From positions 256,852,615 to 256,916,614 of the forward strand of contig NC_134568.1 in assembly GCF_050947875.1 (NCBI RefSeq): a stretch of DNA of 64,000 nt, read 5' to 3'. Made by a program: the position numbers and the translations under genes. Position 1 is the stretch's first letter. The number at the start of each line of letters is the position of its first letter. Shown one piece after another: positions 1 through 9,014 of the stretch. Source of the DNA: Dermacentor variabilis (lineage: Eukaryota; Arthropoda; Arachnida; Ixodida; Ixodidae). Below the pieces are notes generated by a model. It did no database searches. It saw nothing but the letters and a program-made list of their open reading frames with translations, and was not told where the DNA came from.

Positions 1-299
1 GCTGTCTGTTGTCGCCGAACCTTGTGTTATCTAATCTCATCGCGTGACACGAATGGTGTAGAACTTTGTGGAAGGCACGCGGGTGCTAACGATTAGTCTG
101 GAACATTCGATGACTGCTGTATAAAAGCCGACGCGCTGGACCCGCCGATCAGATTTTCGACGATCGCCGACCGTGTTCGCCGCTATCGTTGTGCTATAAG
201 TGTAGGCTGTTTTTGTGGGCACAGGTTCGCCCAATAAAAGTTAGTTTTGTCTTTCACAGTATTTGATACTGTGTTCTTCAACGTCACCACCACGTGACA
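1..299 (+). repeat. 3' part of a Ty3/gypsy-type LTR (left end outside window)
   Basis: This stretch has a TATA box (TATAAAAG at 120-127), an AATAAA signal at about 232 and ends in CACGTGACA, the layout of a retroviral-type LTR promoter and polyadenylation region. It joins directly to the middle of a reverse transcriptase with no primer-binding site, gag or protease between. It does not resemble the probable LTR at 8864-9014, so it may belong to another element, or mark an internal deletion. Its 5' end is not in the window. Confidence 0.6.
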
Positions 300-300
300 A

Positions 301-2477
301 TATCCACTTCCCCGCATTGACGATGCTCTGGATTGTATCCACGGTGCCACTTATTTTTCATCTATAGACCTTCGCTCTGGATATTGGCAAATTGCCGTGG
401 ATGAAATGGACCGTGAAAAGACCGCATTCGTCACACCGCACGGCCTATATCAGTTCCGGGTAATGCCTTTTGGCTTGTGCAATGCCCCGGCGACCTTTAA
501 ACGGATGATGGACATGCTTTTACGTGGTTTGAAATGGTCCATCTGTTTGTGCTACTTGGATGATGTCATCGTATTCTCTTCAACTTTTGCGACGCATCTT
601 GAAAGACTTTCATCTGTTCTTTCTGTTTTTCGCACCGCTGGCTTGCAGCTCAACTCGTCCAAGTGCCACTTCGGTCACCGCCAAATAACCATGCTCGGGC
701 ACCTCGTCGATTCGTCAGGCATTCGCCCCGACCCCGCTAAAGTTCATGCTGTGCACAATTTCCCCGTACCAACTTGTGCCAAAGATGTTCGCAGCTTTAT
801 TGGCCTTTGCTCGTACTTCCGCAGGTTTGTGGAAAATTTCGCCCATGTTGCCCGTCCCCTGACTGACCTCCTGAAGAAAGAAGTTCCTTTCTGTTGGGGC
901 TATGAACAAGCGTCTGCATTCTCGCAGCTCATCACGCTGCTCACCACACCTCCTGTTCTCGCCCATTTTGACGCTTGCTCGGACAGAAATGAGTAGCCAC
1001 TGACGCCAGTGGCTACGGCATCGGCGCAGTTTTAGCTCAACGCCAATGTGGGCACGACCGCGTCATCGCCTACGCCAGCCGCCTCCTCTCTCCCGCAGAG
1101 CGCAATTACTCGATTACTCAGCGCGAGTGTCTCGCCCTCATTTGGGCGGTGGGCAAGTTCCGACCATACATATATAGTCGACCATTTACAGTTACAACCG
1201 ACCACCACGCCCGTTGTTGGCTTTCCTCCCTCAAGGATCCCACCGGACGCCTCGGTCGCTGGGCCCTACGGCTACAGGAATACACATACACTGTGGTCTA
1301 CAAGTTGGGTCGTCTACATCAGGACGCCGACTGCCTGTCTCGTCATCCCGTCGATGTACCGGACGGTTTAGTGGATGTCGCACCGATATGCGTTCTTTCG
1401 CTCTCTGCCTTGCAAGACATTGGCGCTGAACAACGACGTGATGAGTCGTTACGCCCCATATCGAACGCCTGCTCTCAGATCCGTCTGACCCATCCCTCCA
1501 CATGTTCCTGCTACAAAATGGCATCCTGTATCGCCGCAACATGCACCCCGACGGGCCCGAGCTCCTAACCGTCATTCCGTCTCATCTGCGACAGATTGTA
1601 CTGCAGCAACTGCACGACGTTCCCACCGCTGGACACCTTGGCGTCACGCGGACCTATGACCGAATTCGGCGACGGTTTTTCTGGCCCCGTATCAACCGCT
1701 CCTTCCGGCGCTATGTTGCCGCGTGTGAGTCGTGTCAACGCCGGAAAAGACCAGCTGTGCCTCCCGCCGGACTGCTGAAGCCTTTGGATATACCGGCTGC
1801 CCCTTTTTTTTTCTCGCGTTGCCGTTGATCTTCTCGGACCAGTCCCTATATCAAATGACAGAACTAGGTGGATCGCCGTCGCTACGGACTACACAACTCG
1901 CTATGCCATTGCTAGAGCCCTACCGACCACCGGCGCCACAGACGTCGCTGATTTCTTGCTTCACGACGTTATCTTGCACCACGGTGCACCTCGTCAACTT
2001 CTCACCGATCGCGGCAGATACTTTCTTGCTAAAGTCATAGACGACCTGCTTCGATCATGTGCTACTAAACACAAACTTACTACCGCTTACCATCCTCAAA
2101 CTAACGGTCTTACCGAACGCCTGAACCGCACATTAACTGACATGTTAGCAATGCATGTTTCCTCCGATCATCGCGACTGGACATTGCTCTACCATTTGTC
2201 ACGTTCGCCTACAATTTTTCGCGCCACAACACAGTTGGATATTCACCCTTCTATCTCCTCTTCGACCGTGAGCCGACTTTGCCTTTCGAGACTCTCCTTT
2301 CGATCACACTCGACTCACCGACAGAGTACACTCAGAATGTGATAGCCACAGCGACTCAAGCACGACAGATTGCCCACATTCGTCTTTCTGCTTCACAGAC
2401 ACACCAGAAGTGCCGTTCCGACCAGCGCCATCACGACGTGCACTACGAACCAGGTGCTTTTGTGCTAGTTTGGCATC
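301..2477 (+). pseudogene. Gypsy pol remnant: RT, RNase H, integrase
   Basis: Reverse transcriptase starts at once and shows MPFGLCNAPATF and the catalytic YLDDV (about 553-567). The frame breaks near 993, just before RNase H TDASGYG (about 1003). RNase H continues through CLALIWAV and TTDHHA. The integrase zinc finger follows at about 1610-1745 (paired His, then CESCQRR). The frame shifts again at a T-run at 1803-1812 that looks like homopolymer slippage. The integrase catalytic triad is then visible as D in VDLLGP, D in LTDRG and E in TNGLTERLNR (about 1826-2120). Another shift lies near 2195. The family normally translates this as one long pol polyprotein; here at least three breaks prevent that. 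Confidence 0.85.
2465..2477. repeat. Left target-site duplication of the I-group insertion
   Basis: CTAGTTTGGCATC is repeated exactly at 8629-8641. The gypsy integrase reading frame runs straight from one flank to the other when the insert and one copy of this 13-mer are ignored, so the insertion boundaries are precise. Confidence 0.95.
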
Positions 2478-2679
2478 TTCTTCGTGATTTGAGGAGAGGG
2501 AAAATACGCTCAGTTCTGCAGCCCATATGGGAGCACGGCGCAGCGTAATGGGGAATGGGGGCGGGGAAAGAAAGATGAGAGGGTAGAGGGGGAGAGGGAG
2601 AGTAGGCTTCAGGCAGCAGACGTCAGCATCATCGAGGGCGATGGCCGGCGCTCGGGCAGAGGCCGTGTGAGGCCGAAGT

Positions 2680-5600
2680 CTATTGGCGATCTAGAAGCCC
2701 GTTTGTGTAAACATATTCAAGCAGGCTTGCCAGAGCCGGGAGGTGGTAGCGGGCCGGGAAGAGCAGGTGTGTCTCTGACGTAGCCGGAAGTCCATACCGT
2801 CGGTAGGTGGCAGTGACTGGAGCGCGTTCCTGGGCTAATGCAGGACAGGTACAGAGTAGGTGCTCAAGGGTCTCGGCGTCACCGCACCTTCTGCAGGCCG
2901 GCGAGGCGATGCGTCCCTTGGCATGGAGCCTAGCTGCCGTCCACACGGAGCCCGTGCGCAGACGAAGGAGTGTAGAACGGTCCCGTCGCGAGAGGCCGTT
3001 CTCAGGGAGGAGTTTTGGGGCGCGGTTGGTAGCTACCCTACTATCTGGATGGCTGGATGTGAGCAGCTGTTTGAGTCGCTGCCTGGAGAAGTCCGATGCT
3101 GCGACTGCTCTGGTGAGTGGAACGGTCGGGTGGTGGGCGGCCTTAGCAAGGACATCCGCCTCCTCGTTTCCAGCGATCCCTACGTGGGAAGGCAGCCAGT
3201 GGAAGGAGATGGCTACCCCCACTGCAGAGAGGGCCGAGATTTTTGCTCTCAGGAGGGTCTCAGTGACTCCGTGTCGGCGGTGATCGGAGAGTGCCTGGAG
3301 AGCCGGTCGCGAGTCACTTAGTACCGCCACTGGTTTTGCCGGGGGATCCTCAGCCAGGAGGTCTGCAGCTAGGTGGAGTCCCGCCAGCTCAGCTGCTGTA
3401 GAGCTCGCGCGAAAAGGAAGTCGGCACTGCCTGCTCCTGCCCTCAGATGGGATGGTACATGCCGCCGCTGCGGAGCCGTTGGAGAGCACGGAGCCATCCG
3501 TGTACACGAGCAGCCTGCCGTCCAGCTCTTCCAGGAGTTTGCCAGTAGCTGCCTGTTGTAGTGCTGCTGCTGGCGTCCGGCGCTTTGATGCTCCATTCAG
3601 GGATAGGTGCACCTCTGGAGGCTTCTCGTGTGGCGGAGGTGTGACCATGGGCACTGGTCGTTGTACAATCAGCTCTTCGTAGAGCTGACAGAGGGCCCCC
3701 ATGCGAGATAGTGGCTGGCTCCGCAGTCGGCAGAGCAGAGCCCCACCATCTGGAGCACGGTGCAGACGGTCAATGTGCCCAAGGGCACGTTGGAGCATGT
3801 GCAGCGACAGTGGCCATTCGCCAGCCTCGGCCAGTGTGGCAGCAATTCGAGAGTGCTTGGGGAGACCGAGGATGCTCCTAACTGCGCTCCTGTGCAGTCT
3901 CTCGAGTTGTTGCTTCCTGGCTGGAGATAGTAGAACCAGCGGCAGGGCATATAGCAGGATGGATGTGGCCGCCGCTTGGTTCATCCGCAGCGCCCACTTG
4001 ACGGTGCAGGCCCGACCACGCTGCTGCATCTTGCTCACTGCCCCCTGGACTCTTCGGACTTTGGAGGTGACAGCCTTGACAGCAGGAATCCAGGAGAGCC
4101 GATGATCAATGGTTAGGCCTAAATACGTGACCTGCCGCTTCCATGGGACGGTGGTGTTTGCAATGCGCAGCTGTTTCACGTGGAGGCGTGCGGAGGCTAG
4201 CGGGTGTACCAGTAGTGCCTCTGTTTTTGCCGGGGACACGGAGAGGCCAATGCCACCGAGGAAGGAAATGACCGCTTCTGATGCCCTCTGTAGAGAGCCC
4301 CGGATGGCAGCGATGCTTCTCCTGGGTCCTCGTATCCACAGCGCCACATCATCTGCGTAGATAGCGCAGCAGACTGGGTAGCGGCTGTCAGCCGGTAGTG
4401 CTGCTGCGAGTCCTGCCAGTGCCAGGTTGAAGAGGAAAGGGCTCAGCACTGATCCCTGCGGGACACCGGAGGTGATGTCTCTGGGATCGCTGAGCACCTT
4501 GCCTACCCGTACACGAAAACTCCGGCCCACCAGGAAGGCAGAGATGAAACCCCGGAGACATCCGGTGACACCTAAACAGTCCAGTGCAGCCTCGATCACC
4601 TCGTGCGGCAGCCGGTCAAAGGCACTCTGGACGTCCAGGAGCAGCAGCATGGCGACGTCCCCACTACCCCTGGCATCCTCCAGGGTGGCTACCACATCTG
4701 CGATGGAGTCCGCCGTTGAGCGCTTTTGCCTGAAGCCAGACTGCTGTTCTGCAAAGTACTTCTGCTGGGCAGCTATCCATTCGAGCCGTGATAGGGCCAT
4801 CTTCTCCATCAGCTTGCATGCTGCAGAGGTAAGGGAGACAGGCCTGTAGGAGGAGAGCGAAGTCGCAGGCTTCCGTCGCTTCAGCATAGGCACCACCACA
4901 GCCGTCAGGCAGCTCTCAGGCAAGATCCCGGTGCTCCAGTAGGAGTTGAAATGCTGTAGGAGTCGTACCCGTTGTGGCTCTGCCAGGTTACGCAGCATCT
5001 GACAGGTTATGCCGTCGGCTCCCGGAGCACTCCGTCGTCGTGTGAGAGCTAGCGCCGACTGGAGCTCGTGCATGCGGAGAGGCTCGCTGCATAGGGCGGA
5101 GATCTGTGTTGCCACCCACTCTGGATGGTGGCAGGGAGGGAGGCAGCGTCTTGTGACGACCGTCGAGGGCAGGATCTGCGGGACTGGAGACCTCTCAGCA
5201 AACCGGTCGGCTAGACGCTCGACCAGGGCCCGTTCGCTGATGCCCATGAGGACGGCCACGGTTAAGGACTGGCGTTGCGCGCTTGGAGCATCCATCAGTG
5301 ACCTTAACAGGCGCCAAGCTCGAGCACCATCTGGATTGCGACTGATGGTGGAGCAGAGGCTCTCCCAGCTTTGCCGTCTGCGTCGTCGGGCGTGGCGGCG
5401 GCAGACAGCATCCACGCGGCGGTAGGCCGTCCATTGTTCCGGAAGCATGGTGCGCCGGGCCCTGCGTTCCACACGGCGCCGAGCAGCTCGCAGTACTAGA
5501 TGGCGTATATCCGGAACTGGTTTGCCCTCTGGGACAGTAGAGCGTATGGTAGCGGCATTGGCGCACTCCACGATCATCTGCAACAGATCCCCGTCGTTGT

Positions 5601-6411
5601 CCGCCTGCCGGCAGAGCTCACGGAAGGCCTTCCAGTTGACTGTGAGGCACTCTCTGCTCCTGGGGGACTTGCCTCGAAAAGGAGTCAGGAGCAGGGGCAG
5701 ATGGTCGGAACCCCAGGTGTCAGGAAGCGTCTCCCAGCTGAACCGGCAGTCCTCTGTGGTCAGGCTCAGGTCGATTGCCGTCTGTGTTGGATGAGCTCCG
5801 CGCCGGATGAAAGTGGGGGCGCCAGTGTTTAGAATCTGCAGGCCGAGTTGGTCAGCAGCATCGCGTAGTGCCTTGCCACGAGGACAGCAGTTCCGGCCAC
5901 CCCAGGCTGTGTGGTGGGCATTGAAGTCGCCACAGAGGACGAAGTCTTTGCCAAGGTGTCTAGCCAAACGCAGCAGGCAGGAGGGGTCCCAAGGCTGGCA
6001 GGGTCGGACATACACACAGGCGATAGAAGTGTCCACGCCCCCGATGCGTACGCGCACTGCACAGCACTCAAACGGCCCGCCAGTCAGGTCAGCCACTTGT
6101 ATCTCCGCCTGGGGTAGCTCTCGCCTCACGTATACTGCGCAGCGAGGGGCTCCCTGCTGATGTGTGTCATCGAGGCAGGGGGCGGCCTGGCATGAGTCCT
6201 GTGAGCAGGAAGTGCGAGAACTGTAGCCCACGTAGCCTGGCAGTCGCAGCTTCTCTGCAGCAATGTACACCTCCTGCAGAGCAAGCACATCGTATTCACT
6301 CTGCAGGAGATGTAGCGAGAAGTCCGCATGTCGCCGCCGCAGTGAGTTGACGTTCCACTGGAGAACACTTGGACGACGGCAGCCCTTCCTTGTAGCAGAG
6401 GAATCAGCCAT
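2680..6411 (-). CDS. ORF2: endonuclease / reverse transcriptase / RNase H polyprotein
   Basis: This 1243-aa protein nicks target DNA and copies the element RNA at the nick (target-primed reverse transcription). The APE-type endonuclease occupies about residues 12-240: QWNVNSLRRR, LALQEVY with the catalytic Glu, LCGDFNAHHTAWG and the terminal GSDHLPLL. Reverse transcriptase lies at about 470-770: YRPVSLTSAACKLMEKM, SGFRQKRST, LDVQSAFDRL, SGVPQGSVLSPFLF and YADDV at about 682. RNase H lies at about 960-1095 with YTDGS, AAELAGL, LSDSRPAL and GNEEADVLAK, keeping the acidic residues. A CRRCG...EHLLCTC motif lies near 1170-1190. The start ATG at 6411 sits in ATGGCTGA, which overlaps the ORF1 stop by 8 nt, so translation probably depends on termination-reinitiation. 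No internal stop or missing catalytic residue is visible. Confidence 0.93.
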   Translation of the reverse strand: MADSSATRKGCRRPSVLQWNVNSLRRRHADFSLHLLQSEYDVLALQEVYIAAEKLRLPGYVGYSSRTSCSQDSCQAAPCLDDTHQQGAPRCAVYVRRELPQAEIQVADLTGGPFECCAVRVRIGGVDTSIACVYVRPCQPWDPSCLLRLARHLGKDFVLCGDFNAHHTAWGGRNCCPRGKALRDAADQLGLQILNTGAPTFIRRGAHPTQTAIDLSLTTEDCRFSWETLPDTWGSDHLPLLLTPFRGKSPRSRECLTVNWKAFRELCRQADNDGDLLQMIVECANAATIRSTVPEGKPVPDIRHLVLRAARRRVERRARRTMLPEQWTAYRRVDAVCRRHARRRRRQSWESLCSTISRNPDGARAWRLLRSLMDAPSAQRQSLTVAVLMGISERALVERLADRFAERSPVPQILPSTVVTRRCLPPCHHPEWVATQISALCSEPLRMHELQSALALTRRRSAPGADGITCQMLRNLAEPQRVRLLQHFNSYWSTGILPESCLTAVVVPMLKRRKPATSLSSYRPVSLTSAACKLMEKMALSRLEWIAAQQKYFAEQQSGFRQKRSTADSIADVVATLEDARGSGDVAMLLLLDVQSAFDRLPHEVIEAALDCLGVTGCLRGFISAFLVGRSFRVRVGKVLSDPRDITSGVPQGSVLSPFLFNLALAGLAAALPADSRYPVCCAIYADDVALWIRGPRRSIAAIRGSLQRASEAVISFLGGIGLSVSPAKTEALLVHPLASARLHVKQLRIANTTVPWKRQVTYLGLTIDHRLSWIPAVKAVTSKVRRVQGAVSKMQQRGRACTVKWALRMNQAAATSILLYALPLVLLSPARKQQLERLHRSAVRSILGLPKHSRIAATLAEAGEWPLSLHMLQRALGHIDRLHRAPDGGALLCRLRSQPLSRMGALCQLYEELIVQRPVPMVTPPPHEKPPEVHLSLNGASKRRTPAAALQQAATGKLLEELDGRLLVYTDGSVLSNGSAAAACTIPSEGRSRQCRLPFRASSTAAELAGLHLAADLLAEDPPAKPVAVLSDSRPALQALSDHRRHGVTETLLRAKISALSAVGVAISFHWLPSHVGIAGNEEADVLAKAAHHPTVPLTRAVAASDFSRQRLKQLLTSSHPDSRVATNRAPKLLPENGLSRRDRSTLLRLRTGSVWTAARLHAKGRIASPACRRCGDAETLEHLLCTCPALAQERAPVTATYRRYGLPATSETHLLFPARYHLPALASLLEYVYTNGLLDRQ

Positions 6412-8566
6412 GTTGGGTGGTCTGGTTCTGGAGTGCCACTGCCTGTAGGCAGATGGTGTGGAAAGGGTGGTCAGCAGGAAGCATGGTGCTGACTGCCTGC
6501 ATAGTCAGCAGCAGGTTTGCCACCAGCTGTTCCACAGTTGACTGCACCAGGGGGGTGGTAGGGGGTGTGGTCGAGAGGACAGCAGTGGCCTGCGACACCG
6601 GGCGTTGGGAGCTGCGTGGGGCTGGTACCGGACGCCTTGGAAAATCAGCGATGCCCTTGACTGCGTTTGCATAGGAGCGCGACGAGGGTGTAGTGGCCTG
6701 CTCCAACTGGCTCTCCTCGCGGACCGCTGCCCGCACAGCACGCCGGGACAGTGCAGTGGTGGAGGACGCCATGATGGTGGCCACCCGTCGTTCCTCCTGC
6801 CACTTGGGACAGGCCGGAGTGTCCGCGGTGTGGGCGCCACCGCAGTTCACACAGCGGACTGTCTGGCAAGGGGAGCTTTCAGGGTGACTCCTGCCACAGG
6901 AAATGCAGCCTGTCGGCCACTTGCAGCTCTCCACCACGTGGCCGAAACGGCCGCATTGCCGGCACTGTAGTGGGCGAGGCCTTGCCGGCTTTACCCTGAA
7001 CCGAAGCTTGAAGATGCTCACTTGTTCAGGGGGGACCGGCCCCGCGAACCGTATGGTTACCGTGCTGCCGTCCTTTGTTGCTGTGAGGACTGGAACGGAA
7101 GACTCGATGGCCTCCAGCAGGTCCTTGTCAGCAGGCATCCCGTCCATCCCGTGTATGTAGCCGGTGCTCTTTCCACGCTCAGCCGGCAGGCGAGCCGTCA
7201 CCGGAATGCCATGGAGCTCGGTGACTGCCAGCAACTCCTCAAGGCATGCCCGAGTGGTCGTGTCGGCGGCCACAATGTTGCGCTTGTGGTTGACTCGCAC
7301 CGCTGCAACACCGGCCCGCGATGAGAGGGCCGCCGCGAGTGCGAGGCGTGGTGCTCCCCTGAAAGCTCCGCCGGGCGCCGAGGGTCGGAAGAGCACCGTG
7401 CCGATGACCGCAGGGTCCACCGGGAGCGCAGCATTCTCCAGGGCCCGTGCACGCCGCCTGTCCCCCTTCGACTGCACCAGAGTGAAGCCGTCTGGCGTTG
7501 GCTCACGGGCAGGAGGTGTCTCCCTCTGCACTGCCGCTACAGGCGTGCTAGGGGTGGCCGGGGTAGCAGGCTGACGCCGCGAGTCGTCCGTTGCCTCGGG
7601 AGAGGAAGGCGAGACATCGGCAGGCTCCTTTCTCTGCTTCTGCTTCTTCTTCTTCTTCCCTTTTGGCTTCAGCCGCGGAGCAGTCAGGCGTGGCGGGTCC
7701 TTCAAGAACCGAGCCGCGGGGTGCTCGGGGCCCTGCGGCGACAAAACAGTGGTTGTCTCCTTTGCCAGCTCCATCGCGTCGGTAGCGTTCCTGTGTGCAG
7801 CCGGACTGCTGGCAGACGACGCTGCGGGGGACGCGCCGCCATAGGGAGCAGACGGCGCTTCGGGGGTGGTGCCAGGCGCGTCCTCGCTCGGAGGAGACGC
7901 GAAGGAGGTGGCTGTCGCCCTTACCGGAGGGGCTTGCTCCATGGGGTCGCTGGCTGCGGCGTGCTGCTCCGAGCTAGGGGCAGCGCTCGACGGCTGCTTG
8001 CGACGCACGGCCGCCTCCTCGTCGTCGCTCTCCGTTTCGCGAGCGCGTTTTCTGGAACTGGACAAGTCCATGTCCTCGTCGTCAGAGATAGGGAGCGGAA
8101 TTGAAGCATGGTGCTCCTCATGTGCTGGGGAACCGTCCTCGAGGGGTTCCGAGGCTTCCTCGGCGGCTGCCGGCGTCGTGGCGTCTCCTGGGGTATCCGC
8201 AGGCTGGGGGGGGACCACAGCCAGATCGACGGAGGTGGCCCGGTGGCTGAGCCACTCACCCAGCATGCGAGTGGCACGGAGTTCCAGGTTCTCCCTTGCC
8301 CGGAGTTCGTCGAGGGACGCGGGGCCGCATGTCACCAGGCTCAAACTGGCGTGGCGACGGTGGCGAACGCGCGGCGGGCGTTCTCCGGGCGAGGCGAAAA
8401 CCATCTTGAGCTGCGAGAGCCTCTTCTCGCGCTCGGGTAGAAGACCAAGGGACAGCGGAAAAAAGCGATGATCATCCGGGTCGAAAGACAGCAAGCTCCC
8501 CACGTCGAGATTACGGCGAGTAGCGGCGGTGAAGCAGCCCGGAGCGAGATGCCTATCTCCCCTCAC
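6404..8566 (-). CDS. ORF1: gag-like RNA-binding protein with three zinc knuckles
   Basis: This 720-aa protein should bind the element RNA and form the ribonucleoprotein. The first 300 residues are acidic, Ser/Pro/Ala-rich and look disordered; a basic KGKKKKKQKQRKEP stretch follows. A conserved block begins at DGFTLVQSKGDRRRAR and leads to a gag-like fold ending in FKLRFRVKPARPRPL. Three knuckles follow at about residues 533-585: CRQCGRFGHVVESC (CX2CX4HX4C), CISCGRSHPESSPC and CVNCGGAHTADTPAC. This gag plus knuckle arrangement is usual for ORF1 of I-group elements. The ORF is complete from ATG to a TGA that overlaps the ORF2 start. Confidence 0.9.
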   Translation of the reverse strand: MRGDRHLAPGCFTAATRRNLDVGSLLSFDPDDHRFFPLSLGLLPEREKRLSQLKMVFASPGERPPRVRHRRHASLSLVTCGPASLDELRARENLELRATRMLGEWLSHRATSVDLAVVPPQPADTPGDATTPAAAEEASEPLEDGSPAHEEHHASIPLPISDDEDMDLSSSRKRARETESDDEEAAVRRKQPSSAAPSSEQHAAASDPMEQAPPVRATATSFASPPSEDAPGTTPEAPSAPYGGASPAASSASSPAAHRNATDAMELAKETTTVLSPQGPEHPAARFLKDPPRLTAPRLKPKGKKKKKQKQRKEPADVSPSSPEATDDSRRQPATPATPSTPVAAVQRETPPAREPTPDGFTLVQSKGDRRRARALENAALPVDPAVIGTVLFRPSAPGGAFRGAPRLALAAALSSRAGVAAVRVNHKRNIVAADTTTRACLEELLAVTELHGIPVTARLPAERGKSTGYIHGMDGMPADKDLLEAIESSVPVLTATKDGSTVTIRFAGPVPPEQVSIFKLRFRVKPARPRPLQCRQCGRFGHVVESCKWPTGCISCGRSHPESSPCQTVRCVNCGGAHTADTPACPKWQEERRVATIMASSTTALSRRAVRAAVREESQLEQATTPSSRSYANAVKGIADFPRRPVPAPRSSQRPVSQATAVLSTTPPTTPLVQSTVEQLVANLLLTMQAVSTMLPADHPFHTICLQAVALQNQTTQHG

Positions 8567-8628
8567 GCGAGAGCTCGTACGTCCGTCGAACGCCTAACCT
8601 CGCGCCGAAGACCTCAGCGTTTTTTTTC

Positions 8629-8641
8629 CTAGTTTGGCATC
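8629..8641. repeat. Right target-site duplication of the I-group insertion
   Basis: This is an exact copy of 2465-2477 and directly abuts the 5' end of the insert. Confidence 0.95.
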
Positions 8642-8840
8642 CAACTCGGCGTGTTGGTCTTTCGGAGAAATTCCTGTTGCGGTACTATGGCCCTTACCGC
8701 ATCGCATCTTTCGCGAGGTGACTCCTGTCACATATGAAGTGTCTCCGCTGGATGCCACGGTGCCTTCACCTCTCTCTGACATCATCCACGTCAGCCGCCT
8801 CAAACCCTACCTTTCTCAGACCGATGAGCCGCACCAATAA
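8629..8840 (+). pseudogene. C-terminal end of the gypsy integrase
   Basis: This is the continuation of the integrase interrupted at 2477. It reads VTPVTYEVSPLDAT and HVSRLKPYLS before a TAA at 8838-8840, typical of the small GPY/chromodomain-like tail that closes gypsy integrases. One frameshift lies near 8705. It has no gene start of its own. Confidence 0.8.
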
Positions 8841-8863
8841 GGTGCTTTTTCCGACGGTGGTGA

Positions 8864-9014
8864 TGTCACAGTCGGTAATGTGAGAAGAGGAGGACGATGA
8901 TGGTGGCCTTGGAGACGACGAAGAAGAGTGTAGCATTATCGTTGCTCCATGCTTGCTGGCTCAACCATTAAAAGCCATCTGTAAATACACGCACGCTTCT
9001 TCCTTCCCGTAACA
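8864..9014 (+). repeat. Probable short 3' LTR of the gypsy element
   Basis: The segment starts TGTCACAG soon after the integrase stop and ends CCCGTAACA, near-complementary TG...CA ends. It contains ATTAAA (8968). At about 151 bp it is short but within the range for gypsy LTRs. The matching 5' LTR is not in the window, so the boundaries are inferred. Confidence 0.45.

Larger units (their letters stand above)
2478..8628 (-). mobile_element. Full-length I-group non-LTR retrotransposon, both ORFs open
   Basis: This 6151-bp unit lies antisense inside a gypsy integrase and is bounded by a perfect 13-bp duplication. It has a short 5' UTR (8628-8567), ORF1 (gag-like with three zinc knuckles), an 8-bp ORF1/ORF2 overlap, ORF2 (APE endonuclease, RT, RNase H, C-terminal CCHC-like motif) and a 3' UTR of about 200 bp without a long poly(A). 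The RNase H domain places it in the I group of families (I, LOA, R1, Tad and relatives) rather than CR1, RTE or L1. Uninterrupted ORFs of 720 and 1243 codons and perfect flanks suggest a recent insertion. The 5' end starts with a run of A in element sense, possibly untemplated. Confidence 0.92.
300..9014 (+). mobile_element. Ty3/gypsy LTR retrotransposon, internally deleted and interrupted
   Basis: The element is made of two blocks, 300-2477 and 8629-9014, separated by a minus-strand non-LTR insertion. It encodes, in order, reverse transcriptase, RNase H, the integrase HHCC finger, the integrase DDE core and the integrase C-terminal tail. Gag, protease and the first part of the reverse transcriptase are missing. 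Several frameshifts make it dead, so it can only be a passive fragment or a source of sequence for other copies. Confidence 0.85.

Noticed and set aside
301..2477. Endogenous retrovirus or viral integration
   Set aside because: The order RT, RNase H, integrase with no envelope gene, and the gypsy motifs, indicate a Ty3/gypsy retrotransposon; no other virus-like gene is visible in the window.
2807..8471. Many plus-strand ORFs of 80-200 codons between 2.8 and 8.5 kb
   Set aside because: They are antisense shadows of the two GC-rich ORFs of the I-group element; their protein text is low-complexity with no domains.
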